NCBI RefSeq assembly: GCF_028023675.1
Contig: NZ_JAQIOZ010000006.1
Location: forward strand, 1-64,000
Origin: Primorskyibacter aestuariivivens
GTDB lineage: Bacteria; Pseudomonadota; Alphaproteobacteria; Rhodobacterales; Rhodobacteraceae
Direction: 5' to 3'
Length of the DNA stretch: 64,000 nt
Positions 40,489-49,917 of the stretch are shown here, one piece after another (the stretch's first letter is position 1; every line of letters begins with the position of its first letter). Below the pieces are notes generated by a model. That model did no database searches and was not told the DNA's origin. It was given only the letters and a program-made list of their open reading frames with translations. Made by a program: the position numbers and the translations under genes.

Positions 40489-42654
40489 ATGAGTGATTCC
40501 GGTCGCCGCAAACCGCGCCTTGTCGCGGACAAGCGCTATTCCTCAGCCAAGCCCGCATCCAAGGGGGCGGGGACCAAGAAGCCTGTGCGCAAGCGTCGCA
40601 AAGCGCCTGCACGGAAACCCGTTCGGCGGGGGCCCATCGGATATATCGCGCTGTTTGTCGGGTGGATTCTGCGGCTCTTTCTGCGCATTGGCATGACGGT
40701 TACAGCCGTCATTGCGCTCCTCGTGGCGGGGGGCGTATTTTACTACTATTCCACGCTGCCGCCGCTGACCGACCTGCTTGATGGGCGCGCACGCGGCTCG
40801 GTCACGATGCTGGACCGCAATGGTGAGGTTTTTGCATGGCGCGGCGATCAGTTCGGCGGGATTGTGACCGCAGAAACCGTGTCGCCGCATCTCAAGAACG
40901 CTGTCGTGGCGACCGAGGACAAACGCTTCTATCGCCATTTCGGTGTCAGCCCGCGCGGCGTGGCCAGTGCAATCCGCATCAACCTGCGCGAAGGGCGCGG
41001 GCCGCTTTCCGGTCATGGCGGCTCGACCATCACGCAGCAGACCGCGAAGCTTTTGTGCCTTGGCACGGCCTATGACGAAACCAAGTGGAAAAGCGAACGG
41101 GCCTATGAACAGGACTGCCGCGAAGGGTCGCTCTGGCGCAAGATCAAGGAAGCCACCTATGCCATGGCAATGGAGGCCAAGTATTCCAAGGATGACATCC
41201 TGACGATTTACCTGAACCGCGCGTTCCTTGGTGAAGGGGCGCGGGGGTTCGAGGCAGCCTCACAACGTTATTTCGGAAAATCCGCCAATGAGGTGGACCC
41301 GGCAGAGGCGGCAATGCTGGCCGGGCTTCTGGTGGCGCCGTCGCGTTATGCCCCCACCAACAACCTCGAACGCTCGCAGCGGCGGGCCGCGACGGTCGTG
41401 CGGTTGATGGAAGAGCAGCGCTACCTGACACCTGACCAGGCGCGCCAGGCCCAGGCCAATCCGGCCGAATTGTCCGAGGCCGCTGAAGCAGAGGCTGGCG
41501 GCTATTTCGCCGATTGGGTCATGGCGTCGGGCCCTGAGTTCTTTACCCGCAACACGACCGAGGATGTGATCATCCGCACGACGCTGGACCAGCGCATTCA
41601 GGCTGCCGCGGAAGAGGCGATGAAATCGGTCTTTGAGAATAAGGTGTCCAAGACGTCCAAGGCGCAGGCGGCGATTGTCGTCATGTCTGCGGATGGTGCG
41701 GTGCGGGGCATGGTGGGTGGGCGCAAGACCAAGGTGTCTGGCGTGTTCAACCGCGCGACACAGGCGGTTCGTCAGCCCGGGTCGGCCTTCAAACCCTTTG
41801 TGTATGCCACGGCGATGGAACTGGGCTATGACCCCAATGACATGGTGCGGGATGAAAAATATTGCCTGAACATTCCCGGGTCCGGCGAATGGTGCCCCAA
41901 GAACTATGTCGACAAGTATCGCGGTATGGTCACTTTGACCGAGGCGCTCAAGGATTCGCTCAATATCCCGGCGGTCAAGATCAGCGAGGCGCTGGGGCGT
42001 GACCTTGTGCAAAAGGTGGCGCGCGATTTCGGGATCGAATCCACGCTGGCCGATACCCCGGCCATGGCACTGGGCGCTTCCGAATCCACATTGATCGAGA
42101 TGGTGGGCGCATATGCCGGTATTCTGAATGGCGGGTCGTCGGTCACGCCTTACGGGTTGGTCGAATTGAAGCTTTTGGGTGATGACACACCGGTCATGGA
42201 CACCCAGGGCGGCATTGGCGAGCGTGTGATCCAGCGCGAAGCCGCGGGCAAGCTGATCTATATGATGGAAAAAGTCGTGTCCGAAGGCACGGGCCGCCGG
42301 GCCCGGTTGTCCGACAGGCAGGCTGCGGGCAAGACCGGCACGTCACAAGCCGCACGCGATGCATGGTTCATCGGGTTCACCGCAGATTACGTGGCGGGTG
42401 TCTGGATGGGCTATGACGACAACACCCCGCTCAACGAGGTGACGGGGGGCGGGCTCCCTGCCGAGATCTGGCGCGAGACGATGGTGCGTGTGCACGAAGG
42501 TGTGCCTGTCAGACCGTTGCCAATCGTGCCGCCAGAACCCAAAGCCGCACCTCAGACCCAACCCCTGCCACAACGCGGCAGAGACCCCGTGCAGGACGTG
42601 GCCGAGACGGTTCTCGAACAGGTGCTGCGCGATCTGTTCGGGAGTGGGAACTGA
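40489..42654 (+). CDS. mrcA: Class A penicillin-binding protein (PBP1A-type)
   Basis: This bifunctional enzyme polymerises (GT51) and cross-links peptidoglycan. The 721 residues have a basic cytoplasmic tail, one membrane helix (about residues 65-87), glycosyltransferase motifs ATEDKRFYRHFGV, GGSTITQQTAK and IYLNRAFLGEGARGFEAASQRYF, and transpeptidase motifs QPGSAFKPF (catalytic Ser), SLN and KTGTSQAARD. A segment with two cysteines (C190 and C210) is inserted in the GT domain between QQTAKLL and WRKIKEA. The start is ATG 40489; an in-frame start 26 codons upstream is less likely. The tail is Pro/Gln-rich. Confidence 0.95.
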   Translation: MSDSGRRKPRLVADKRYSSAKPASKGAGTKKPVRKRRKAPARKPVRRGPIGYIALFVGWILRLFLRIGMTVTAVIALLVAGGVFYYYSTLPPLTDLLDGRARGSVTMLDRNGEVFAWRGDQFGGIVTAETVSPHLKNAVVATEDKRFYRHFGVSPRGVASAIRINLREGRGPLSGHGGSTITQQTAKLLCLGTAYDETKWKSERAYEQDCREGSLWRKIKEATYAMAMEAKYSKDDILTIYLNRAFLGEGARGFEAASQRYFGKSANEVDPAEAAMLAGLLVAPSRYAPTNNLERSQRRAATVVRLMEEQRYLTPDQARQAQANPAELSEAAEAEAGGYFADWVMASGPEFFTRNTTEDVIIRTTLDQRIQAAAEEAMKSVFENKVSKTSKAQAAIVVMSADGAVRGMVGGRKTKVSGVFNRATQAVRQPGSAFKPFVYATAMELGYDPNDMVRDEKYCLNIPGSGEWCPKNYVDKYRGMVTLTEALKDSLNIPAVKISEALGRDLVQKVARDFGIESTLADTPAMALGASESTLIEMVGAYAGILNGGSSVTPYGLVELKLLGDDTPVMDTQGGIGERVIQREAAGKLIYMMEKVVSEGTGRRARLSDRQAAGKTGTSQAARDAWFIGFTADYVAGVWMGYDDNTPLNEVTGGGLPAEIWRETMVRVHEGVPVRPLPIVPPEPKAAPQTQPLPQRGRDPVQDVAETVLEQVLRDLFGSGN

Positions 42655-42677
42655 GTCTCAGGCCCGGTGTTTCCGGT

Positions 42678-42778
42678 AGATTTCAGGTATATCCACAGGA
42701 ATCCGGAACGCCCATAAGGTACGGCGCGATGATGGTGCGTGGCCAAGCGAGGTCTGAGCCCGTTGATATCTGAAATCT
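42678..42778. repeat. Widely spaced inverted repeat between mrcA and aspC
   Basis: AGATTTCAG (42678-42686) recurs as CTGAAATCT (42770-42778), with neighbouring GTATATC/GATAT extending the similarity, in the gap between convergent genes. It could close an RNA of about 100 nt just before the mrcA terminator. Nothing else was recognised here. Confidence 0.35.
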
Positions 42779-42786
42779 GATGTGAC

Positions 42787-42822
42787 AAGGGCCGCTCCCT
42801 GGGAAGCGGCCCTTGCTCTTTG
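42787..42822 (+). terminator. Terminator between mrcA and aspC
   Basis: AAGGGCCGCT (42787-42796) and AGCGGCCCTT (42805-42814) make a perfect 10-bp stem with an 8-base loop, followed by GCTCTTTG on the + strand. It probably ends mrcA and may also serve the convergent aspC. Confidence 0.7.
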
Positions 42823-42841
42823 ACGGTCTGGTCCTGCGGGA

Positions 42842-44026
42842 TCAGATTCCCGCGTCGACAATCGCCTTGGCCAGAATTGGAACCGTGGTCTCGTTGAGCC
42901 CGGCAATATTCATCCGGCTGTCTCCGATCATGTAGATCGCGTGCTCTTCGCGCAGTTTCTGAACAAGCTCCGGCGCGGCCCCCAGCCGCGAGAACATGCC
43001 GCGATGCTGCGCGATAAAGCCGAACCGGTCCGAACCAGAGGCTTTCTGCAACTCGCTTGCCATCTGTTCGCGCAGTTTCAGCATGCCAAGTCGCACATCT
43101 TCCAGCTCGGCCATCCAGTCGGCTTTGAGCTCTGCATCATTCAGGATCATTGTCACCAGCCGGGTGCCGTGATCGGGCGGGAAGGAATAGTTCTGGCGGT
43201 TCAGATACGCCAAAGTGTCCTGATTGAGCCCGGTCTGCGCGGCATCCTGGGTGATCGCCATGGCAAGGCCCGCACGCTCCCGGTAGATGCCGAAATTTTT
43301 CGAGCAAGACGCCGCGATCAAGAGTTCGGGCACCGATTTTGCCACCAGCCGCGTGCCTGCCGCGTCTTCCTCTAGCCCGTCGCCAAAGCCCTGATAGGCG
43401 ATGTCGATCATCGGCGTGGCCCCGGTCTTGAGCAGCAGGTCAACCACCGCCTGCCACTGGCTCAGGTTCAGGTTGGCCCCGGTCGGGTTGTGGCAGCAGC
43501 CATGCAGCAACACCAGGTCGCCGGGCTTGGCGTCCTTGAGATCCTCCATCATGCCGTCGAAATCAACTGCGCGGGTCTCATTGTCGAAATAGCGGTATTC
43601 GATCGTGGGCAGGCCCATGAATTTCAGGATCGACAGGTGGTTGGGCCAGGTCGGGTTGGACACAAAGACCCGCAGATCCGGATTGGCCATGCGGGCCATC
43701 TCGAAACATTGCCGCACCGCGCCGGTGCCGCCCGGCGTTGCCGCCCCGGCGATATTCTCAGAGGCCACCGCGTCGCCCAGGATCAGCCCGGCCAGCGCAT
43801 CGCGATAGGCCGGATCGCCGATCAGACCGACATAGGATTTGGTTTCTTCTTCTTCCCAGAGCCTTTTCTCAGCCGCCTTGATGGCGCGCATGATCGGCGT
43901 CTTGCCCTCGGCGTTCTTGTAAACACCGACGCCAAGGTCGATTTTCTCGGGCCGCGGGTCATCGCGGTACATCTTCATCAGCTGAAGGATCTTGTCCGCA
44001 GGTTGTTCTTTCAGGTTGGAAAACAT
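42842..44026 (-). CDS. Aspartate/aromatic amino acid aminotransferase (class I)
   Basis: This PLP enzyme interconverts aspartate or aromatic amino acids with 2-oxo acids. The 394 residues follow the AspC/TyrB pattern: MFSNLKEQPADKILQLMKMYRDDPRPEKIDLGVGVYKNAEGKTPIMRAIKAAE, VFVSNPTWPNHLSIL, LLHGCCHNPTGANL and the PLP lysine in AASCSKNFGIYRERAGL. Substrate preference (AspC or TyrB) cannot be decided by eye. ATG 44026 overlaps the sseA stop (TGATG). Confidence 0.93.
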   Translation of the reverse strand: MFSNLKEQPADKILQLMKMYRDDPRPEKIDLGVGVYKNAEGKTPIMRAIKAAEKRLWEEEETKSYVGLIGDPAYRDALAGLILGDAVASENIAGAATPGGTGAVRQCFEMARMANPDLRVFVSNPTWPNHLSILKFMGLPTIEYRYFDNETRAVDFDGMMEDLKDAKPGDLVLLHGCCHNPTGANLNLSQWQAVVDLLLKTGATPMIDIAYQGFGDGLEEDAAGTRLVAKSVPELLIAASCSKNFGIYRERAGLAMAITQDAAQTGLNQDTLAYLNRQNYSFPPDHGTRLVTMILNDAELKADWMAELEDVRLGMLKLREQMASELQKASGSDRFGFIAQHRGMFSRLGAAPELVQKLREEHAIYMIGDSRMNIAGLNETTVPILAKAIVDAGI

Positions 44027-44883
44027 CAGGCCTCTCCAGTGGCCACGGGCACGGTGGGGAACTGCCCCCACTCGGTCCAGGAGCCGTCATAAAGCGAATG
44101 GTCGGTTTTGCCCAGGCGCTCCAGCGCCAGCGACAGGATCGCGGCGGTGACGCCCGATCCGCAGGACGTGATCGCGGGTTTCGACAGGTCCACGCCCGCC
44201 GCCTCAAAAACCGCGCGGCAGTCTTCGGGGGTTTTCATCGTGCCGTCGTCGTTGAACAGCGTGGCATAGGGCACATTGCGCGACCCCGGGATATGTCCCG
44301 CCCGCAGCCCTTCGCGCGGTTCCGGCACATCGCCCCGGAACCGTTCGGCGCTACGCGCGTCGATGATGGAATGGCTGCCCAGCTTGGAGGCGGCAGAGAC
44401 CTGCGTCACGTCACGCACCAGTTGGTTCTGCACGCGCACCGTCATGTGGCGGTCGCGGATCATCGGCGGCAGGTCTTCCAACTCGCGGCCCTCGGCTTTC
44501 CACTTGGGCAGGCCACCGTCCAGCACGGCGACATTGTCCTGCCCCATCAGCTTGAAATTCCACCACACGCGGGCGGCGGAAAAGATGCCGGTCGTGTCAT
44601 AGATGACAACCTGATGGCCGTCGCCCACGCCCAACGCGCGCATGCGGGACATGAATTTTTCGACGGGCGCCGCCATATGCGGCAGGTCGGACCGCGCATC
44701 GCTGACGTCGTCGATATCGAAAAACCGCGCGCCGGGGATGTGTTCGGCCTCGTATTCGGCGCGTGCATCGCGCCCCTCGGCGGGCATGTGCCACGACCCG
44801 TCCAGAATGCGAAGGTCCGGATTCTTGAGATGTTGCGCCAGCCACTCGGTCGAGACCAGCGTCCTGGGATCGTCTTGCGCCAT
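44026..44883 (-). CDS. sseA: 3-mercaptopyruvate sulfurtransferase
   Basis: SseA moves sulfur from 3-mercaptopyruvate to thiol acceptors or cyanide. The 285-residue protein has two rhodanese domains. The active-site loop is CGSGVTAA, the mercaptopyruvate-type CG[ST]GVT signature, and IIDARSAERFRGDVPEPREGLRAGHIPGSRNVPY is the second-domain signature. ATG 44883 (MAQDDPRTLVST) is used in place of the open frame start upstream. It is coupled to the aminotransferase, which could produce mercaptopyruvate from cysteine. Confidence 0.94.
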   Translation of the reverse strand: MAQDDPRTLVSTEWLAQHLKNPDLRILDGSWHMPAEGRDARAEYEAEHIPGARFFDIDDVSDARSDLPHMAAPVEKFMSRMRALGVGDGHQVVIYDTTGIFSAARVWWNFKLMGQDNVAVLDGGLPKWKAEGRELEDLPPMIRDRHMTVRVQNQLVRDVTQVSAASKLGSHSIIDARSAERFRGDVPEPREGLRAGHIPGSRNVPYATLFNDDGTMKTPEDCRAVFEAAGVDLSKPAITSCGSGVTAAILSLALERLGKTDHSLYDGSWTEWGQFPTVPVATGEA

Positions 44884-44983
44884 GTGAGTGCCCCCAAAAG
44901 CCGTTGGCTCTCTGTACTCAAGGGGCGCTGCGGAAACAAGTGGCCGGGACGTGCAAGAGCCTGTCCCGGCCTGCAATCGCTGG

Positions 44984-45259
44984 TTATTTGCTCATCGCGC
45001 CGCGAATGGCGGAGACAATGGCCAGCACCACACCGCCGCCGACACCGCCGCTGGCGACCTGCCCGATGATTCCCATCAGGTCCATGCCGCCCTCGGCCAT
45101 GCCGCCAGCACCCAGCATCGACAGCACGGTGCCGCCCAGCCCGCCGCCGACGATCCCCGAGATCGAGTTGATCAGCGTGCCCTGGTCAATCTTGCCCAGC
45201 AGTTTGCCCGCCACGTTGCCGCCAACGGCACCCGACAACAGTCCGATAATGAGTTCCAT
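44984..45259 (-). CDS. Small glycine-rich hydrophobic protein
   Basis: The 91-residue product, MELIIGLLSGAVGGNVAGKLLGK..., has Gly-rich amphipathic stretches (IVGGGLGGTVLSMLGAGG, GQVASGGVGGGVVLAIVSAIRG) that look like membrane-associated helices. The ATG at 45259 is seven bases from AAGGGG, better spaced than the ATG two codons upstream. No family function is known to me; similar proteins of about 90 residues are frequent in alphaproteobacteria. Confidence 0.75.
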   Translation of the reverse strand: MELIIGLLSGAVGGNVAGKLLGKIDQGTLINSISGIVGGGLGGTVLSMLGAGGMAEGGMDLMGIIGQVASGGVGGGVVLAIVSAIRGAMSK

Positions 45260-45392
45260 ATCCATTCCCCTTGCTCTCCCGGCGCGTTGCACGCCGATCC
45301 GGAAACAGAATGCCCCCGGTTGCGCAGATGCTATGGACCGCGCGGAGCGCCCGAAACGGGAATGTATCTGAGCCGTTCCCCGTAACGTGGGA

Positions 45393-45869
45393 TCAGCCGT
45401 TCTGCTTCAAAAGCCGCTGTTTCTGACGATTCCAGTCGCGTTTGGATTCGGTGGCGCGTTTGTCATGGATCTTCTTGCCTTTGGCGATCCCGATCTTGAG
45501 CTTGGCCAGCCCGCGATGGTTGAAATAAAGCACAAGCGGCACCAGCGTCATGCCCTTGCGCTGGGTATCAGCCCAAAGCTTCGACAGCTCTTTCCGGCTC
45601 ACTAAGAGCTTGCGCCGCCGCCGCTCTTCATGGGCAAACATGGCGCGATTGTAGGGCGCGATATAGGAGTTGACCAACCACAACTCGCCGTCTTCGACAG
45701 CCGCATAGCTTTCGGCAATATTCGCCGAGTTTTCCCGCAGGGATTTGACCTCGGACCCGGTCAGGACGATACCCACCTCGATGTCATCCTCGATGGCATA
45801 GTCAAAGCGTGCCCTGCGGTTTTCCGCGAGCACCTTGTAATTCGGGTCTGTGGTTTTCTTCTTGGCCAT
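45393..45869 (-). CDS. smpB: SsrA-binding protein SmpB
   Basis: SmpB brings tmRNA to stalled ribosomes (trans-translation). The 158 residues contain [82 protein letters not shown] and the basic tail that occupies the mRNA channel. The ssrA gene is not in the window. Confidence 0.97.
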   Translation of the reverse strand: MAKKKTTDPNYKVLAENRRARFDYAIEDDIEVGIVLTGSEVKSLRENSANIAESYAAVEDGELWLVNSYIAPYNRAMFAHEERRRRKLLVSRKELSKLWADTQRKGMTLVPLVLYFNHRGLAKLKIGIAKGKKIHDKRATESKRDWNRQKQRLLKQNG

Positions 45870-46028
45870 GGGACTTCCCTATATCGGGCGGGCTTGCCTG
45901 TCCATCAAGCCCTTATGGTCGTCATCTCCTTACGAAATCGTATTTGCGACACGGGCGGTCGGCACTGCGCTGGACAGGGGCGCAAAGCCCTGCCAGAATT
46001 TGATCAAATTTTGATTCCGGAGGCCATC

Positions 46029-47381
46029 ATGAAAGACGACAACTTCCTGCGTGAAAACAATGCCCGTCACCTCTGGCATCCGATGGGGGCGCCGGGCGTG
46101 GCGCAAGCCCATCCGCCCCGGATCATCAAGGCGGCCTGCGGGGTGGAGATCACCGATATCGACGGGCACAGCGCCGTTGACGCGGTGGGCGGGCTTTGGT
46201 GCGTGAACCTTGGCTATTCCAATCAGGCGATCAAGGATGCGGTCAGCGCCCAGATCCAGGAGCTGCCCTATTATTCGTCCTTCTTCGGCACGTCGAACCC
46301 AGCGGCCATCGAGGCGTCTTATCTGGTGCGTGAATTTTTTGAGCCCGATGGTATGACGCGGGTGTTCTTTACCTCTGGCGGCTCCGACGCGGTGGAAACG
46401 GCCCTGCGCCTTGCGCGCCAATATCACAAGCTGCGGGGTGAACCCGCGCGCACCAAGTTCCTGTCGCTGAAAAAGGGCTATCACGGCACCCATTTCGGCG
46501 GTGCATCCGTCAATGGCAACAATCGGTTCCGCATTGCCTATGAGCCGCTTTTGCCGGGCTGTTTCCACATCCCCAGCCCTTGTACCTATCGCAACCCGTT
46601 CAACGAAACCGACCCGGCCAAGCTGGCGCAACTGGTGGCGCAGGCCATGGAGGACGAGATCGCGTTTCAGGACCCCTCCACCATCGCGGCCTTCATCATG
46701 GAACCGATTCAGGGCGCGGGCGGTGTTATCGTCCCGCATGAAACGCTGATGCCGATGCTGCAGGAGATCTGCAATCGCCACGGTATCCTGATGATCGCGG
46801 ATGAGGTGATCACCGGCTTTGGGCGCACCGGCGACTGGTCCGGGGTGCGGCACTGGGGCGTGAAGCCGGACATGATGACCACCGCCAAGGGCATCACCAG
46901 CGGCTATTTCCCGGTGGGCGCGGCGCTGATGAGCGACAAGGTGGCGGATGTGTTTGAGAATGCAGATCCGGCACAGGGCGCAATTTACCATGGCTACACC
47001 TATTCGGCGCATCCGGTGGGCGCGGCGGCGGTTGTGGCCTGCATGCAGGAAACCGTGCGGCTGGACCTGCGCGCCAATGCGGCGGCGCGTGGCACCCAGC
47101 TTTTCGAGGGCATGCGCGCCTTGGCCGAGCGCTACGATATTGTTGGCGATGTTCGTGGTGGCCACGGGCTGATGACCGGGGTTGAACTGGTCTCGGACGC
47201 GGGGGCCAAGACGCCGATGGATGCGGATACAATGAACCGTATTCACACAGCGGCCTATGACGCCGGAGCCATGGTGCGGATCGGAGGCAACAACATTCTG
47301 ATGTCACCGCCGCTCACCATTTCCGAGGGTGAGGTGGATCGGGTGATTGCCGGTGTTGAAGCGGGGTTGGAAGCGGCCTGA
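46029..47381 (+). CDS. Class III aminotransferase (omega-amino acid/taurine-pyruvate type)
   Basis: The 450-residue PLP enzyme begins at ATG 46029 after GGAGG; the open frame continues upstream only through the smpB shadow. Motifs are HLWHPMGAPGVAQAHPPRI (N-terminus), FTSGGSDAVETALRLARQYH (phosphate cup), MEPIQGAGGVIVPHETLM, IADEVITGFGRTG and the lysine-bearing TTAKGITSGYFPVGA. The family uses omega-amino acids, taurine, putrescine or amines with pyruvate; the exact donor is unclear. No transporter or catabolic partner is adjacent. Confidence 0.9.
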   Translation: MKDDNFLRENNARHLWHPMGAPGVAQAHPPRIIKAACGVEITDIDGHSAVDAVGGLWCVNLGYSNQAIKDAVSAQIQELPYYSSFFGTSNPAAIEASYLVREFFEPDGMTRVFFTSGGSDAVETALRLARQYHKLRGEPARTKFLSLKKGYHGTHFGGASVNGNNRFRIAYEPLLPGCFHIPSPCTYRNPFNETDPAKLAQLVAQAMEDEIAFQDPSTIAAFIMEPIQGAGGVIVPHETLMPMLQEICNRHGILMIADEVITGFGRTGDWSGVRHWGVKPDMMTTAKGITSGYFPVGAALMSDKVADVFENADPAQGAIYHGYTYSAHPVGAAAVVACMQETVRLDLRANAAARGTQLFEGMRALAERYDIVGDVRGGHGLMTGVELVSDAGAKTPMDADTMNRIHTAAYDAGAMVRIGGNNILMSPPLTISEGEVDRVIAGVEAGLEAA

Positions 47382-47383
47382 TC

Positions 47384-48379
47384 TCAGCCGTTCAGGGCGC
47401 GGTCCAGTGCCGCCTCAAGCGTCGCATCATCCGTGATCTGCAAGCGCACGGGCACGGTGAGAACCTTTTGCCGGAACTCCTGCGGCAGGCGCACGGCGTC
47501 TTTCTCGGTGCAGACCAATTGCGCGCCCAGTAGCGCGGCTTCTTTTTCAAGCCGCGCAAGCAGCGCGGGTGTCAGCGGCTGGTGGTCCTCCAGAGCCTCG
47601 CCGCGTTTCACATCGGCGCCGAGGCTGCGCAACGTGGCAAAGAATTTCTCGGGGTAGCCGATCCCGGCAAAGGCCAGAACCGGTAGCCCTTCCCAATCCA
47701 TGCCGGTTTGCAACGGTGCGAGGTGGCCTTGAATATGGGGAACAGGGAGATCAGCCGCCCATTGCCGCGCAAAGCTGTCCTGTGCCGCCTCTTGCCCGAT
47801 GCTGAGCACCAGATCGGCGCGGGCCAGCCCCACATCCACCGGCTCGCGCAAGGGACCTGCGGGCAGGCAGCGCCCATTGCCGAACCCTTTGACCGCATCG
47901 ACGACGATGATCGACAGGTCTTTGGCCAGCCCCGGGTTCTGAAACCCGTCATCCATGACAAGGCAATCCGCGCCCTGCGCGATTGCATGGCGCGCGCCCG
48001 CTGCCCTGTCGCGGGCGATCACCACCGGGGCAAATGCGGCCAGCAGGAGCGGTTCGTCGCCGACATCTTCTGCAGAGTGGCGGCGCGGATCGACGGTTTC
48101 CGGCCCGGTCAGGCGCCCACCATGGCCGCGCGAAATCACGCAAGGATTGCGCCCCCGCGCACTCAGCCGCATCAGCAGGTCCATGACAGTGGGCGTCTTG
48201 CCCGTGCCGCCCGCGTTCAGGTTGCCGACGCAGATCACCGGGATATCCGGTGTGAACTCCGGCATTTGTGAAACGCGCCGTTCCGTCGCTCTGCGGGTCA
48301 GAGCGGCAAGCGGCGCGAGCAGCCGCGCGGCCCAGGTCGTGCGGTCGGGTGGCGTGTCCCAGAACCTCGGTGCGCGCAT
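47384..48379 (-). CDS. lpxK: Tetraacyldisaccharide 4'-kinase
   Basis: LpxK phosphorylates the 4' position of the lipid A disaccharide at the inner membrane. The 331 residues show an N-terminal amphipathic segment ([17 protein letters not shown]), Walker [46 protein letters not shown] and [23 protein letters not shown] 48379 overlaps the waaA-like stop by one base (TGATG). A GTG at 48382 is also possible. Confidence 0.95.
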   Translation of the reverse strand: MRAPRFWDTPPDRTTWAARLLAPLAALTRRATERRVSQMPEFTPDIPVICVGNLNAGGTGKTPTVMDLLMRLSARGRNPCVISRGHGGRLTGPETVDPRRHSAEDVGDEPLLLAAFAPVVIARDRAAGARHAIAQGADCLVMDDGFQNPGLAKDLSIIVVDAVKGFGNGRCLPAGPLREPVDVGLARADLVLSIGQEAAQDSFARQWAADLPVPHIQGHLAPLQTGMDWEGLPVLAFAGIGYPEKFFATLRSLGADVKRGEALEDHQPLTPALLARLEKEAALLGAQLVCTEKDAVRLPQEFRQKVLTVPVRLQITDDATLEAALDRALNG

Positions 48380-49563
48380 CACGAAACCTCGGCCAGATCG
48401 AGCGTGTCATGGATCAGGTCCATGATCCGGTCGGTGACCTGTGCGCCTTCGGATACAACCTCCCAGGCGGCCAACGACATCGCCGCCGCCCGGTCCGGGG
48501 CGATCAATTGCTTGAGCGCCGAGGCCAAGGTGTCCGTATCGCGCACGATGCGCGCTGCCCCTGCCTCGGCCAGTCGCGAATAGGCATGCAGGTGCCGCCC
48601 CGAGTTCGGACCATAGAGAATGGCCGAGCCCAGCGCAGCCGGCTCAAAAGGATCGCAGCCGCCATGACCGGCCACCAGCGAAGAGGCCATGAAGGAGATC
48701 GGGGCAATCCGGTACCATAACCCCATTTCGCCATAGGTGTCGGCCAGCAGAACCTCGCAATTGTCATCGGGAAATTCGCCGTCAGACCAACGACAGAACC
48801 CCATGTTTCCACGTGACATCCGGTCGGCCATGTCGCCGCCCATCTCGGGGCGGTCAGGGACGATGACCAGCAGCAGGCGCTGGGCAAAGCGCGACACGAT
48901 GCGGTGGGCGCGCAGGATCGTGGCAAGCTCTTCGGGCTGCACCATTGCGGCAAGCCACACCGGCCGCGTGCCGATCACATCGCTAAGCTCTTCCAGATCG
49001 CTTTCATTGCAGGGCATGGCGGCGCTGCCTTCCTGCAATGGCCCGGTGATGGTGAGATCTTCCTCGGGGACACCGATCCGGCGCAACCGGCGCGCGGCAT
49101 TGGCGTCGGAGGCCATGATCGTGGTGAACAGCGACAGGGCCGCTGCGGTTGGATCCGGCAGCAAGGGCACCGGTTTGCCGGGAAACCCGTCTTCGGAGGC
49201 GTCGATCAGGTAGAGCGGGACATGCGCCATGGCCGTGGTGACGATGATCGAGGGCACGAGGTCGCCGGATGTCCACAGACAGAGTTCCGGGTTCCAATAG
49301 TCGAGAAAGGACTGAACGTCATCAGGATGCGGACCGGGCAGGTCCCCGAACACGATGCCTTTCTTGGTGCGGGCAGGCGGCTGAACCGACTTGGCCGTCG
49401 TCAACAGAACCGAGATATGATCGCGTTGCGAAATCAGCCGCGCAGAAAGCTGGAGCAACGCGGGCAGACGTTCGCTGCGGGCCACGTGAATCCAGATCAA
49501 AGGACCTTGCGGACGCGGCGGATCGGTCCGTTCGATGCGGGGCCGCCGCCGCGCCCATGTCAT
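48379..49563 (-). CDS. WaaA-like glycosyltransferase (Kdo transferase family), divergent N-terminus
   Basis: The 394-residue protein has the WaaA C-terminal half ([63 protein letters not shown]) and the N-terminal [16 protein letters not shown]. In standard WaaA this reads HGASVGE with the catalytic glutamate; here the glutamate is shifted by one and the glycines are gone. The usual N-terminal membrane anchor is also missing. The position before lpxK supports a Kdo or core-sugar role, but it may be a paralog with another acceptor or no activity. Confidence 0.75.
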   Translation of the reverse strand: MTWARRRPRIERTDPPRPQGPLIWIHVARSERLPALLQLSARLISQRDHISVLLTTAKSVQPPARTKKGIVFGDLPGPHPDDVQSFLDYWNPELCLWTSGDLVPSIIVTTAMAHVPLYLIDASEDGFPGKPVPLLPDPTAAALSLFTTIMASDANAARRLRRIGVPEEDLTITGPLQEGSAAMPCNESDLEELSDVIGTRPVWLAAMVQPEELATILRAHRIVSRFAQRLLLVIVPDRPEMGGDMADRMSRGNMGFCRWSDGEFPDDNCEVLLADTYGEMGLWYRIAPISFMASSLVAGHGGCDPFEPAALGSAILYGPNSGRHLHAYSRLAEAGAARIVRDTDTLASALKQLIAPDRAAAMSLAAWEVVSEGAQVTDRIMDLIHDTLDLAEVS

Positions 49564-49598
49564 ATGGGCCTGAAGCGCGAATGGAAGCTGGATATCGG

Positions 49599-49844
49599 TC
49601 AGTTGTCGATCTCTTGGGTGGCAGAGCCTTCGGCCTCTTCATCCAGCATGCGATGCAGGTGGCTGATGAAATAGCGCATATGGGCGTTGTCCACGGTCTT
49701 TTGCGCGTTGGCTTTCCACGCGTCATAGGCCGTCTGGTAGTCCGGGAAAATGCCGACGATGTGGATGTCGTCTACATTCTTGAACGTGGTGCCCGAGGGG
49801 TCTTCCAACTCGCCGCCGAAGACAAGGTGCAGGCGTTGCGTCAT
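49599..49844 (-). CDS. DUF4170 protein
   Basis: The 81-residue protein, MTQRLHLVFGGELEDPSGTTFKNVDDIHIVGIFPDYQTAYDAWKANAQKTVDNAHMRYFISHLHRMLDEE, matches my recollection of DUF4170, a small alphaproteobacterial family typically encoded next to the WaaA/LpxK genes. The function is unknown. The constant neighbourhood hints at lipid A or core assembly. Confidence 0.85.
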   Translation of the reverse strand: MTQRLHLVFGGELEDPSGTTFKNVDDIHIVGIFPDYQTAYDAWKANAQKTVDNAHMRYFISHLHRMLDEEAEGSATQEIDN

Positions 49845-49917
49845 GGGTCATATCCCTGTGTGTCCGAAGTTGGCCGCAACGTACAGGCCGCACAACACGG
49901 GTCAAGGCGTAATCAGG

